From Cyclobacteriaceae bacterium (lineage in GTDB: Bacteria > Bacteroidota > Bacteroidia > Cytophagales > Cyclobacteriaceae), in the NCBI GenBank assembly GCA_019638255.1, contig JAHBUD010000001.1, positions 1 to 64,000 on the forward strand: 64,000 nt of DNA. The letters are read 5' to 3'. The position numbers and the translations under genes were made by a program. How positions within the stretch are numbered: the stretch's first letter is position 1; each line of letters begins with the position of its first letter. The notes beneath the pieces are model-generated. The model made no database searches. It saw only the letters and a program-made list of their open reading frames with translations, and had not been told where the DNA came from. Positions 26,257 through 35,343 of the stretch are shown here, piece by piece.

Positions 26257-27069
26257 ATGAAAACTGTTTTAATCACCGGAAGTTCATCGGGCATTGGCAA
26301 GGCCGCTGCCCTTTATTTTCAACAAAAAGGTTGGCAGGTGGCTGCCACTATGCGCTCACCTGAAAAAGAAAAGGATATCAGGCAATTACCGCACGTAAAA
26401 CTCTACGAATTAGATGTTACCAATGCTGAAAGTGTAGGGCAGGCATTGAAAAATGTGCAAAAAGATTTTGGTAAAATCGATGTGGTTGTTAACAACGCAG
26501 GATTCGGAGCTGATGGCGTATTCGAATCCATGACGGACGAGTTCATTCAGAAACAATTTGACACGAATGTGTTTGGTTTGATGCGTGTAACCCGTGAAGC
26601 CGTGAAAATCATGCGCGGGCAAAAAAGCGGAACCATTATTCAAATTACCAGTGTGGGCGGTCACGTTGCTTTCCCTCTTTACTCCATCTATCACGGCACG
26701 AAGTGGGCAGTGGAGGGGTTTACCGAATCGTTGCAATATGAAGTAAGGCCATTCAACATTAAACTGAAACTGATTGAACCGGGAGCCATCAAAACAGATT
26801 TTTATGGAAGAAGCCGGGCCTTCATCAAGCCTGACTACACAACCGATTATGATGCATTCGTGAAGCAATGCGAATCGGTAAGTATGGATGCAGGAGAAAA
26901 GGGCGCTTCTCCGGAATTGGTGGCAAAAATAATCTTCAAAGCAGCGAACGACTCATCCTCAAAAATGCGCTACCCGATTGCCTATCCTGCCAACGTGTTA
27001 TTACCATTGAAGCGCATATTGCCTGAACGGGTATTCTTCTGGGCGATGAGAAGTTCCTACAAAATATGA
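26257..27069 (+). CDS. SDR family oxidoreductase
   Basis: A short-chain dehydrogenase of about 270 residues with TGSSSGIGKAAALYF at the N-terminus, NNAGFGADG near residue 85, a catalytic serine in QITSVGGHVAFP, and YxxxK in YSIYHGTKWAVEGF near 155. I use the ATG at 26257 (MKTVLITG) because the upstream ATG at 26236 falls in the operator candidate. The gene belongs with the TetR gene and its ATGA overlap with the DUF1569 relic shows they were one operon. The substrate is unknown. Confidence 0.92.
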   Translation: MKTVLITGSSSGIGKAAALYFQQKGWQVAATMRSPEKEKDIRQLPHVKLYELDVTNAESVGQALKNVQKDFGKIDVVVNNAGFGADGVFESMTDEFIQKQFDTNVFGLMRVTREAVKIMRGQKSGTIIQITSVGGHVAFPLYSIYHGTKWAVEGFTESLQYEVRPFNIKLKLIEPGAIKTDFYGRSRAFIKPDYTTDYDAFVKQCESVSMDAGEKGASPELVAKIIFKAANDSSSKMRYPIAYPANVLLPLKRILPERVFFWAMRSSYKI

Positions 27070-27313
27070 AGAACATTTTTACATCGGCATACTTCGAGGA
27101 AGTGATCGCACGCATTCGCAATCTTGCTCCTAAAAACCCAAAACGTTGGAGCCGTATGACACTTCCTCAAACGCTGGCGCACTACCGGGCACAATTGTAC
27201 AGCAACCGAACTCATTCTGCAGTCATCCATTTTTTGACAAACTGAACAGAAAAGAATGGGGTCGTTTGATTTATAAACATATGAACCATCATCTCAGGCA
27301 GTTCAGGTGCTGA
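27066..27313 (+). pseudogene. DUF1569 gene with an internal deletion
   Basis: The ATG at 27066 overlaps the SDR stop (ATGA). The first part reads like the N-terminus of a DUF1569/DinB-like protein, with PKRWSRMTLPQTLAHYRAQL. It then breaks, and a different frame from about 27224 gives HPFFDKLNRKEWGRLIYKHM and HHLRQF, the family's usual C-terminus, ending at 27313. Members are about 150 residues; here some 70 codons in the middle are gone and the ends are out of frame. The reading frame from the ATG stops after 59 codons (27245). The joint lies near 27205-27225. Confidence 0.8.
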
Positions 27314-27357
27314 GGAAGTCACATTGTTTTCTTCGATATCCTGAAAATTGAAAAATA

Positions 27358-28653
27358 TCAATTCTTCACGCAACGAACCGAAACTGCCTCGGCATTGCCA
27401 ATACCTGATCCAAGAAGATTGGCACTCGCAATGGCATGTCCTAAACCCAACTGGGTAATGAATCCAGATTGAAGTGTTGTACTCCACCAAAATCCTGTAC
27501 GATCGCGAACCTGGTAATCGTTGTCCGGATAACGTATCCCTGCCGGTAAGCCAGTAAATCCACTGGAGTTAGTGGCTCCTGTATTCGGTTCATCCCATTT
27601 GCCGGTACCGGCTTGCAACGTTCCCGTGGCCTTTAACTTACCGCCAGCCACACTCTCACCGCCTAACTCCGTTAACAATTTTTCCCACTCTGCCCGACTA
27701 GGTAAATGATAACCATTCGGACATGCCCCCTGAATGCCACTTGGATCTGTATTGCTACTGGTGGAACCTCTTCGCGCTGCCGGCCAGGTATAAAGTCTAC
27801 CGTAGGGATCAACAGTGGCGGGATCATCATTATAGGCAAATACACCATCGATGGCTGTGCCGTCAGCATAATGAATTGACAGAAGATTTTCTGCCATCCA
27901 GGTTTGGCTACCAATTCGAACAACTTCATAAACATTACCATCAAAATCTGTAACCGGTTCGAGTGTTGTAAAAGATATTTCATTGCCATAGGCAGTGCCT
28001 ACACTGTTGGTTGCAAAGGCCCGTACGAAATAAGTAGCCCCCTGGGTTAACCCTGTTAGCTGACTTACAAAACTACCGGTGCTTGCACCTGAACTTATTT
28101 TTGTATCCGCAACAGTTGGTGACGAAACTGTGCCCCAAACAATGCCTGACTCTGTTATAAGTGCACCGCCATTACTTATAATAGTTCCTCCGGTTTTTGC
28201 ACTGGAGATGGTCAATTCAGTTACAGGCGAAGTTGTAATCTGTGGTACAACGGGAGCAATAGTAAATGAAAGTTCATTACCATAAGCCGTGCCCGCACTA
28301 TTGGTTGCGTACGCACGAACAAAATACGTTACGCCCGGGCTCAATCCTGCAATCGTACTTGTAAAGCTGCCGCTGATAATTGCATCGGTTGTTTTACTGC
28401 CTGCAGTTGTTGGTGCCGGAGATGTACCCCAACAAACTCCGGCTACGGTAATGGTTGCTCCGCCATCTGATGTAATTGCACCACCCGATGAAGCTCCCGT
28501 TGATGTGATGCCGGTAACGGCTGTTGTTGTAAGCTCTGGTATCACAACCGGTGCAGGCTCATCATCGCTGCATCCTGTTAATTCGGTTAGAAGGATTAAT
28601 CCGATTAACCCAAGGCTTAAAAAAACACATAATTTTCTGACTGACCTATTCAT
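27358..28653 (-). CDS. FISUMP-domain lipoprotein with two fibronectin-like repeats
   Basis: A 431-residue lipoprotein. The signal peptide ends in the lipobox LTGC near residue 28. Two near-identical repeats of about 90 residues follow (about 40-220), each with GGAITSDGGATI or GGTIISNGGALI, VCWGT or VWGT, and a GVTYFVRAYATNSAGTAYGNE-like ending; these resemble fibronectin/Ig-like modules. The C-terminal part (about 235-430) is a FISUMP domain with IGSQTWMAENLL and WGRLYTWPAA-like text (here YGRLYTWPAARR). FISUMP proteins are surface proteins of unknown function in Bacteroidota and Fibrobacter. Confidence 0.88.
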   Translation of the reverse strand: MNRSVRKLCVFLSLGLIGLILLTELTGCSDDEPAPVVIPELTTTAVTGITSTGASSGGAITSDGGATITVAGVCWGTSPAPTTAGSKTTDAIISGSFTSTIAGLSPGVTYFVRAYATNSAGTAYGNELSFTIAPVVPQITTSPVTELTISSAKTGGTIISNGGALITESGIVWGTVSSPTVADTKISSGASTGSFVSQLTGLTQGATYFVRAFATNSVGTAYGNEISFTTLEPVTDFDGNVYEVVRIGSQTWMAENLLSIHYADGTAIDGVFAYNDDPATVDPYGRLYTWPAARRGSTSSNTDPSGIQGACPNGYHLPSRAEWEKLLTELGGESVAGGKLKATGTLQAGTGKWDEPNTGATNSSGFTGLPAGIRYPDNDYQVRDRTGFWWSTTLQSGFITQLGLGHAIASANLLGSGIGNAEAVSVRCVKN

Positions 28654-28733
28654 ACTTATTCTGTTTATGCTTTAACTAAATCATCTTAACACTTTCTGAT
28701 TAGCTTCATTAAACCAGTGACAAGTGGACGACA

Positions 28734-29198
28734 TTAATTTCGAAGATGCCCAAGCTGAACACCAAACCCAATGAAACCAAAAGCCTTAGCCCCGTTTAAA
28801 TTGAGCTGTATTTTAAATCCAACACCCACAACTTTTGAAAAGCGCCATGAAGAGTGGAGCTCCGCAATAAAGCCCAAAGACTTTTTATCGGCTTGATCAT
28901 CGTTGGCCGAAACAAACGATGGGCCCCCGTTGATTGATAGGAAGAATTTATCCTCTGCGGGTGTAAGTTGATACCCTCCCATAACACTAAACGCTTTCGC
29001 CCGATCAGCACTTAAGACATCCTTAAACCAATAGGTATAATCAACCGCAATAACTGCGCGGTCGGGATTTACCAATAATTCAAATGAATAGCCGTTTCCT
29101 CCACCAACACTTATCCAGGCATTAGCCTCTTGTTGTGCAAATGCTTGATTCACAAACAATATGAGCCAGGCATTTAAAACGATGCATGCAATTCTCAT
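28734..29198 (-). CDS. Exported barrel-like protein, unknown
   Basis: A 154-residue exported protein with signal peptide MRIACIVLNAWLILFVNQAFAQ. The mature part has alternating strands rich in Gly and aromatics (ISVGGGNGYSFELLVN, FIAELHSSWRFSKVVGVGFKIQLNLN) and ends FGFIGFGVQLGHL, compatible with a small outer-membrane barrel. It lies 4 bases after the serine hydrolase gene, so it is the last gene of the AraC-type operon. I do not recognise the family. Confidence 0.6.
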   Translation of the reverse strand: MRIACIVLNAWLILFVNQAFAQQEANAWISVGGGNGYSFELLVNPDRAVIAVDYTYWFKDVLSADRAKAFSVMGGYQLTPAEDKFFLSINGGPSFVSANDDQADKKSLGFIAELHSSWRFSKVVGVGFKIQLNLNGAKAFGFIGFGVQLGHLRN

Positions 29199-29202
29199 AT
29201 GA

Positions 29203-30366
29203 TTATTGAGTAACGGTCAAGACAAGTTCCTCCTCAAAATCCCAGAACACTTGTCGCAGGCTGGTGTCGCCATCGGTGCCGTAGTTCACGAAGAAAATCA
29301 TCAGCCTGTTGTTGGCCGATGGAAAGGCGAACAAATCAGCACTGTAGCCAAGGTCGCGACCAGAATGCCCCACACCGGTATTTGAAGTAAAATTTTTGAA
29401 TTTGCGCATCATACCTACGCCTAAATCATTCTTCTCATCTTCCGGAATGAAGTCCATCATCTCTTCAAGACCTTCCGGACTGATGATGGTGTTGTTGAAG
29501 TACACGGCATCCATGAATTTCATTAAATCTTCTGTCGTGCTGTATACTCCGCCATAACCATTACCACTGCCGGTGATGAGGTTCGATACATTTACGATGG
29601 TGTTGTTGTTATATAGATCGTAGTAACCCTGTGCGGTGATGTTGGGTAATTTCTCCCGGCCCTGATAATACGTGTTCGTCATGCCGAGTGGATTCCAGAT
29701 CATTTCGCGTAGCGCCTGACCATGTGGATAGCCGAGCACTTTATCCAGGCACATGCCTACAAAAATGGTGTTCGTGTTGCTGTACTCTACCCCCTCATTT
29801 GGCGGAAAGTTGGGGTCTTTTCCGTAGACAAATTTCAACAACTCTTCGGCCTCCCAGTTTTTATTGGGATTGTTCAACACAGCAAGACAAAATTCTGAAT
29901 CAGTAATGAGGTCGTAAAAACCCGTGGTGTGTTGCATGCAATTACGGATCGTTACTTTATCGGCATTGGCCACCTTCGAAATAATTTTGGAGTCTACATA
30001 TTTTGAGATCGGATCATCTATGTTCAGCAAACCTTGCTCCTGAAGCATAAAGGTGAGCGTGCCTACCATAAACTTTGTTATGCTGGCCGACTTGGAAGGA
30101 TGACACGGCAGGAACGGAATGTTACGGTCAATATCCGATTTGCCGGTATAGCCGATCCATGTACCTTCTTCATCACGAACCAAAGCAGAGATTCCGGGCA
30201 AACCTTTTTTAACGTACTTATCTAATATGGCCTGATATACTCCGGCTTTTGAATGCACAGGAAAATTGGTAAACATACAGGTTGACGTAGGACCGATGTC
30301 TGCTTCTTTGCAACCCGTTACGGTTACCAGCAACACCAGCATAGTAAGGATATAAATACGTGTCAT
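29203..30366 (-). CDS. Serine hydrolase lipoprotein (class C beta-lactamase fold)
   Basis: A 387-residue lipoprotein with lipobox VTGC near residue 19, followed by a beta-lactamase/penicillin-binding-type serine hydrolase domain. The catalytic SxxK is SITK in SKSASITKFMVG, the YxN is in EYSNTNTIFVGM, and the HSG in GVGHSGRDLGYS replaces the KTG. Such enzymes may be D-aminopeptidases, esterases or carboxypeptidases; the substrate is not known. It sits between two barrel-like genes on the same strand. A second, unrelated-looking serine hydrolase lies at 36308. Confidence 0.9.
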   Translation of the reverse strand: MTRIYILTMLVLLVTVTGCKEADIGPTSTCMFTNFPVHSKAGVYQAILDKYVKKGLPGISALVRDEEGTWIGYTGKSDIDRNIPFLPCHPSKSASITKFMVGTLTFMLQEQGLLNIDDPISKYVDSKIISKVANADKVTIRNCMQHTTGFYDLITDSEFCLAVLNNPNKNWEAEELLKFVYGKDPNFPPNEGVEYSNTNTIFVGMCLDKVLGYPHGQALREMIWNPLGMTNTYYQGREKLPNITAQGYYDLYNNNTIVNVSNLITGSGNGYGGVYSTTEDLMKFMDAVYFNNTIISPEGLEEMMDFIPEDEKNDLGVGMMRKFKNFTSNTGVGHSGRDLGYSADLFAFPSANNRLMIFFVNYGTDGDTSLRQVFWDFEEELVLTVTQ

Positions 30367-30367
30367 G

Positions 30368-30973
30368 TTACTTTCTGATTAAAGATTTCTGAACACCAAA
30401 CTGAATAGTATTGTAAGGCAACAGCGGAACATACGATTTAACAAATGGCCCTTGCATAAGCACACCGTAATTCAGCGTCAGGCGCCAATCGCGATCAAGG
30501 GCATAGCGGACTGAAAAGGAAAGCTTTGCCATTCCCTGAGCGCGACCCAGGTTGGTGATTTTTTCATACTCGCCATCGGCATTCAGCTCAAAACGATCTG
30601 TTGCCGGTACGCTATGAAGGTATCCTAAACCAAGGTGTACGCCCAGCGCGAAATTTTTTCCGGCATTCAATCGATAAATGGTTTCGGTATACAGCGGAAT
30701 GCTATGCTGAACAAACCGGTGATAGATATAACCGAGGTTAAATGATTGCTCCCATGCATGCTTTTTCTTTTCAGCCCATGTGAATCCTGTACCCACGGTA
30801 ACAAAGGGATGAAAATTGGAATAAAACAATTGAGGGAAACCGGTAATCGGAAAAGCAGTAATAGCATTCCCGGCTTCTAGCGAAACATAAGAGAAACGTT
30901 GGGCATAACCCTTTGTTAAACTAAGTGCGCTGGTAAGTATCGCAATTGATATAATTCTTTGAAGTTTCATCAT
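30368..30973 (-). CDS. Exported barrel-like protein, unknown
   Basis: A 201-residue protein with signal peptide MMKLQRIISIAILTSALSLT. The mature part has beta-strand periodicity and many aromatic residues (FVTVGTGFTWAEKKKHAWEQSFNLGYIYHRFV, FALGVHLGLGYLHSV) and ends in IQFGVQKSLIRK. An 8- to 10-stranded outer-membrane barrel is likely. It overlaps the AraC-type gene by four bases and is two bases before the serine hydrolase, so all are one transcript. No family recognised. Confidence 0.6.
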   Translation of the reverse strand: MMKLQRIISIAILTSALSLTKGYAQRFSYVSLEAGNAITAFPITGFPQLFYSNFHPFVTVGTGFTWAEKKKHAWEQSFNLGYIYHRFVQHSIPLYTETIYRLNAGKNFALGVHLGLGYLHSVPATDRFELNADGEYEKITNLGRAQGMAKLSFSVRYALDRDWRLTLNYGVLMQGPFVKSYVPLLPYNTIQFGVQKSLIRK

Positions 30974-31404
30974 GAATAAAAATTAGCAAAATAAATGCTA
31001 TTGAAAAGTGCTGGAAGCCGCTGGCTTCCCAAAAAGTAAGATTCAAACTCCAGGTTGCTTTTGTAGCGCGAAGGAGCATACCTAGCAAACTGCTTAAACT
31101 CGCGAATCATGTGCGCCTGATCGTGATAGCCCAGTTCCACAACAATATCCATCATATTGTATTTTTTCTTTAGCATGGCTATAGCCCGATTGAACCGAAG
31201 TAGTTGCATACAGCGCTTCGGAGTAATACCTATGAACAATTGAAACTTTTTTTCGAGATACCGCTCACTTATCCCCAGCTTTTGGGCCACCAGTTGAACG
31301 CGCGTATCGCCTGCATACATTTGGTATAGTGCCTGAGCTACGTGGTGATCATTTTGTGCGGATGGTAGAAAATTTTCCGGGGGACAGGTCATGAAACTAA
31401 ACAT
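30970..31404 (-). CDS. Short AraC family transcriptional regulator
   Basis: A 144-residue protein that is almost only an AraC DNA-binding domain: the first helix-turn-helix is VQLVAQKLGISERYLEKKFQLFIGITPKRC and the second DIVVELGYHDQAHMIREFKQFARYAPSRYK. Full-length relatives often carry an N-terminal DUF6597-like sensor domain of about 110 residues, which is missing here; the upstream 136 bases contain no in-frame remainder that I can see. It overlaps the next gene by four bases and leads a serine hydrolase operon. Confidence 0.85.
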   Translation of the reverse strand: MFSFMTCPPENFLPSAQNDHHVAQALYQMYAGDTRVQLVAQKLGISERYLEKKFQLFIGITPKRCMQLLRFNRAIAMLKKKYNMMDIVVELGYHDQAHMIREFKQFARYAPSRYKSNLEFESYFLGSQRLPALFNSIYFANFYS

Positions 31405-31540
31405 AACAGTAGGTTTTAGTCGCCAGCGGATCTAACCGCTTGGTTACCAAAATTGCCTACTTACCCCGTGCAGAAGGACACGACTGTGTAACTGTATGCC
31501 TTGAGTTAGTAAGTGTAGAATTTTAGCAAAGAATTGCTTG

Positions 31541-32302
31541 TTAGAGCTGAAGCCGGTCGAGCAAATCGGCCTTTTTACGGGCCGAGACTTCAATCTCAGA
31601 ACCATCGGCCATAATGGCTACACCGCCCTGGCCTTTTCGGTATTCTACTAAGTGAGCCAGGTTAATCATGTGGCTGTGATGCACCCGCACAAAAGTTTCT
31701 GCACTCAGCATTTCTTCATACTCCTTTAGTGTTTTTGATACCAGAACCGGGGGTTCGCCTTGCAGATGGAATGAGGTGTAGTTGCTATCCGACTCTAACC
31801 GGATGATGTTTCCAAGTGGAATGAACCGATATCCCGTTAAGGTGGGGATGGCAATTTTATCCATGCGTTGCTGATGTTGGTGCACCTGGCTTAGCAAACT
31901 TTCAATTTGTTGTAACGAGGTGCGGATATGTATCTGCTCTTGAAATCTTTTTATGGAATCCACCACATCGGCAGCACTTACGGGTTTTAGTAAATAGTTG
32001 AGGGCATTAAACTGAAACGCCCGCAAGGCGTACTTGTCGTAAGCCGTGGTGAAGATTACCTCGTAGGGAATATCGCGAGAGCGTTGAAGTACAGAAAAAC
32101 CATCTTCACCGGGCATGTTTACATCCAAAAAAACCAATTGTGGCTGGTAGGTGTAAATGGCCTTTACCCCCTCGGTTGCCGAAGAGCATGTTTGGCTGAT
32201 AGTCACCTCCGGACAATGATCGTTTAGCTTAGCCACCAGCGAATCAATGCAGGGCGGCTCATCATCGATAATTACAGCGCTTATTTTTTCGGTAGGTTGC
32301 AC
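31541..32302 (-). CDS. LytTR family response regulator
   Basis: A response regulator with receiver (about 1-115) and LytTR DNA-binding domain (about 145-253). The receiver has VIIDDEP, phospho-acceptor Asp in LVFLDVNMPGEDGFS and Lys in NYLLKPVSAADV. The LytTR part includes IIRLESDSNYTSFHLQ and FVRVHHSHMINLAHLVEY. The open frame runs to 32404, inside the kinase gene, but I prefer the GTG at 32302, which makes a normal N-terminus (about 253 residues) and leaves 19 bases after the kinase stop. It is the partner of the LytS-like kinase upstream. Confidence 0.92.
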   Translation of the reverse strand: MQPTEKISAVIIDDEPPCIDSLVAKLNDHCPEVTISQTCSSATEGVKAIYTYQPQLVFLDVNMPGEDGFSVLQRSRDIPYEVIFTTAYDKYALRAFQFNALNYLLKPVSAADVVDSIKRFQEQIHIRTSLQQIESLLSQVHQHQQRMDKIAIPTLTGYRFIPLGNIIRLESDSNYTSFHLQGEPPVLVSKTLKEYEEMLSAETFVRVHHSHMINLAHLVEYRKGQGGVAIMADGSEIEVSARKKADLLDRLQL

Positions 32303-32321
32303 AAGCGAAAGATAACAAATA

Positions 32322-34409
32322 TCAGGCCGTTGCCGCAAAAGCTCGTGCCAACCGAATAACCACTTCGGTGCCTGCCGAAACGCCTTGCTCATCTGTAAGA
32401 TCAAGGATCTCCAGCTGCGCAGAAACTCCGTGGGATGACTCCAGCAAATTCAATCGCTCTGTGGTAATTCGTATTCCCATCGATTGGTGCGCCTGGCTGT
32501 TCAGCAATTTATGATTGGCGGCAGCCTCACGACCAATGCCGTTGTCTTTAATCCGAACGGTAACCTGTTCAAGTGTCCCTTCGGCTGTGATTTCAATTTT
32601 TCTGTCAGGCAGCAAGCTCGGGCCGATGCCATGGATAAGTGCATTCTCTACAAAAGGTTGAAAAAGCAGGGGCGGAACCTCAAAATCCAATAACTCATCG
32701 GGCACGTTGATGGAATAGGAAAACGATTGATGAAAACGCATTTGTTCAATAGAAAGGAAAACATCTAAACAAGAGAATTCCTGTTCTAACGTGATGAGTG
32801 CATGCTCCGAGTTTTCCAATACCTGCCGAACCATTTTCGCAAACCGGGTAAGTAAATCAGAAGCTTTACTGCGTTCATTTCTCAGGATGAACCCATCGGC
32901 AGCCGCCATGCAGTTGAAAATAAAGTGTGGGTTCATCTGTGCCCGCAAGGCAATTTGCCTGGTCTCTGCAATGCGACTGTTCAACTCAAATAACTCCCGC
33001 TCTTTAAGCATTACTTGTTTTCGGGATTGCATATCTTTCAGATAGATAACAATACCTGCCACCAACGCAACAAACAACAAGGAGCCGATCATTGTAAAAA
33101 TCAATAACTGTTGTTTCTTTTGTTGCTCTAATTGATTCAGTTCGTTATCAAATTTCAATTGCGCAATCTGCTGTTCCTTTAATTGGGTTTGATATTTTGT
33201 TTCCAACTCAGTTGCCGTTTGCATCATACTTTGGTCGTAGATACTATCCTGATAGTTCCAGGCCTGTTCCAACGAGTTGAATACACCAGCCGCTTGTCCG
33301 GCAACTTTGTAGTAGCGGGCAGTTGCCTTGTAGGCTTCCACCAAAAGTGATTTTTGTTTAGACTGTTTTGCAAAATCCAACGCTTGAGAAAAATAACGAT
33401 TAGCTTCCGTTAGTTTTTTATTATTCAATGCATCGTCACCTAGTTGAATGTTGATGTATACCTGATTCTCCAAACTTCCAAGCACCTGGCTGAGTTCGCT
33501 GCTTTTTTGCAAGTGCTTTGCCGATTGCCGTTGTGATTCCTCACGCAATGAATCTTGCTTCAATAAGCGGGCTAATTGTACATGCGCATCTGCTTCTGCT
33601 CCTTTATCGTTCACGCGGGTGGCCAATGCAAGCGACTTTTCAGTATAGCTACGAGCAGAATCCAGATTCCCCAGTCTGTCATAAGCCTTGCCAATATTCA
33701 GGTAGGGCTCTATGGCGCGATGCTCCCTTCCGAGTGCTTTAAAAACAGAAACTGCCTCCTGGTAATAGGCAATCGATTCTTTCCATCTACGCTGTACAAA
33801 AACTTCACCACCCAGATTATTCAAAAGACCCGCCACATTACTCTTATCATTCAGGCTCCGGTAAATCTCTAACGATTTTAAGTAATGCTCCACCGCCAGT
33901 GAGGTTTCCTGTCGCTTGTTATGATAATTGCCCCTTAATAATTCGTAGCCAGCTGTGTATCGGGGATCATTTAAATCGTTAACGAGCTTCTCAAGTTCTG
34001 TCAACAATGAAGGTAAAGGTGTGGCTGCCCAATTCTCCAGTTGCATGTAAACATCAGCCAGGCGCTGGCGCGATCGCACTTGAAGCGCCAATACTTGTTC
34101 CTTATCAGCCAGGGTTACGGCCTCACGCAAAAAATACGTAGCACTATCCTTTCTGCTTAATTCATAATACCCCATGCCAGCGAAAAGTGAAAAAACACAG
34201 CGGGTTGAATCGTGATTATAGCGTTCCGCTAAGGCTATTCCATGTCGGGCTGTATGAACAGCCAATGTAAAATCACCTGCCTGACCAGCCGATGAAATTT
34301 TACGCAAATAGTCTTGCCGCTGGGCTGCTAAAGATTCGGGCTGCGATTGTGCCATCAACAATGACCCAAAACCGCAAGTTAATATCAGTTGAAAAAGTAT
34401 CCACCTCAC
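32322..34409 (-). CDS. LytS-like sensor histidine kinase with TPR sensor domain
   Basis: A 695-residue kinase. After a signal peptide (about 1-20), TPR repeats occupy about 40-395 (such as NLGGEVFVQRRWKESIAYYQEAVSVFKALG), then a coiled coil, one TM segment (LLIFTMIGSLLFVALVAGIVIYL), a second coil, and a His_kinase domain with the phospho-acceptor block ALRAQMNPHFIFNCM and VENALIHGIG. The C-terminus has the ATPase G-box DNGIGREAA. The architecture is a periplasmic TPR sensor with a cytoplasmic LytS-like kinase. It is upstream of the LytTR regulator gene on the same strand, so they form a pair. Confidence 0.93.
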   Translation of the reverse strand: MRWILFQLILTCGFGSLLMAQSQPESLAAQRQDYLRKISSAGQAGDFTLAVHTARHGIALAERYNHDSTRCVFSLFAGMGYYELSRKDSATYFLREAVTLADKEQVLALQVRSRQRLADVYMQLENWAATPLPSLLTELEKLVNDLNDPRYTAGYELLRGNYHNKRQETSLAVEHYLKSLEIYRSLNDKSNVAGLLNNLGGEVFVQRRWKESIAYYQEAVSVFKALGREHRAIEPYLNIGKAYDRLGNLDSARSYTEKSLALATRVNDKGAEADAHVQLARLLKQDSLREESQRQSAKHLQKSSELSQVLGSLENQVYINIQLGDDALNNKKLTEANRYFSQALDFAKQSKQKSLLVEAYKATARYYKVAGQAAGVFNSLEQAWNYQDSIYDQSMMQTATELETKYQTQLKEQQIAQLKFDNELNQLEQQKKQQLLIFTMIGSLLFVALVAGIVIYLKDMQSRKQVMLKERELFELNSRIAETRQIALRAQMNPHFIFNCMAAADGFILRNERSKASDLLTRFAKMVRQVLENSEHALITLEQEFSCLDVFLSIEQMRFHQSFSYSINVPDELLDFEVPPLLFQPFVENALIHGIGPSLLPDRKIEITAEGTLEQVTVRIKDNGIGREAAANHKLLNSQAHQSMGIRITTERLNLLESSHGVSAQLEILDLTDEQGVSAGTEVVIRLARAFAATA

Positions 34410-34524
34410 TGTAACTAACTTAAAGGATGAAGATAATAAGCAGGTCCCTGTGTTTCAAATTAAGGTTCGGGTTTTTACAATTTAATCCCTTTCTACCCAT
34501 CTACTTTTGATTTAAAAAAGAAAT

Positions 34525-35328
34525 ATGAAATACTTCAGTTTACTTTTTAGCCTCTTTATATTGAGTGCCATCACTTTTCTGTCTTCTTGCGGAAATGATG
34601 ATCCTGAACCTGCCGACAAAACACGCGAGTTACTTACCGGTGGAACGGCTAAAGTTTGGAAAATCAGCACCCGAAAATACAATGGTGTAAACGAGTGTAT
34701 CGGGACTTGTGAATTAAAATACAATAAGTGGCGGTTCAGCAACGACAATCAACTTAAATTCTCTACCTATACCTGTCTTGAGGACCCCTGTGAAGAAGGA
34801 TTAAGTTCAACCTCTCAGGATGGAGACACTTTCACCTGGACACTAAATGGCAATCAGCTTACGCTGGGAGGATTTTTCAATATCACAATTGTTTCGATTT
34901 CAGAAACTGAACTTACCCTTCGTACTGATTTCAGTGGATTCATTCAAGATGAAACATTTACTGCAGTTCCTGATGATCCGTTTCCGACCCGCACTCAATT
35001 TCTTGCCGGAACCACAAGCAAAACTTGGAAATATGAAAAGAGAACAGTGAACGGAACTGAGATTCCTTTATCAGACTGTTTGCTTGCCACCCGCTTTACT
35101 AACTTCGCCAACGGCAATTTAACCACTACCTACACCAATGGTTGCCTTGCAAATACTTCCGGAACATGGCGTTTTGAAGACGGGGAATCTGTCTATGTTT
35201 CAGAAAGAGAGGGAGGCCCAACCATTCGCTTCGACATTTGGGAGCTTAGCACTGAACGTTTAGTGATATCGTACATTGATGGTATGGAAAATTTCGTGGT
35301 GCTATACCAGGTGCCGGCAGGATCCTAG
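34525..35328 (+). CDS. Lipoprotein with two lipocalin-like repeats, unknown
   Basis: A 267-residue lipoprotein with lipobox LSSC near residue 22. The mature part holds two similar halves: RELLTGGTAKVWKISTRKYNGV... (about 33-145) and TQFLAGTTSKTWKYEKRTVNGT... (about 155-265). Each has the pattern T-A/S-KxW and later WRF and an I/L-V-S-I/YI strand, which suggests duplicated lipocalin-like calycin barrels. Several Cys pairs (CIGTCELK, CLEDPCEE) may form disulphides. It stands alone between the divergent kinase gene and a convergent DoxX gene. Confidence 0.65.
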   Translation: MKYFSLLFSLFILSAITFLSSCGNDDPEPADKTRELLTGGTAKVWKISTRKYNGVNECIGTCELKYNKWRFSNDNQLKFSTYTCLEDPCEEGLSSTSQDGDTFTWTLNGNQLTLGGFFNITIVSISETELTLRTDFSGFIQDETFTAVPDDPFPTRTQFLAGTTSKTWKYEKRTVNGTEIPLSDCLLATRFTNFANGNLTTTYTNGCLANTSGTWRFEDGESVYVSEREGGPTIRFDIWELSTERLVISYIDGMENFVVLYQVPAGS

Positions 35329-35343
35329 AACTTGCTATAGATA

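Noticed and set aside
28289..28675. 128-codon plus-strand frame rich in Val, Ala and Pro
   Set aside because: It is the mirror of the repeat region of the FISUMP lipoprotein and owes its length to that repeat.
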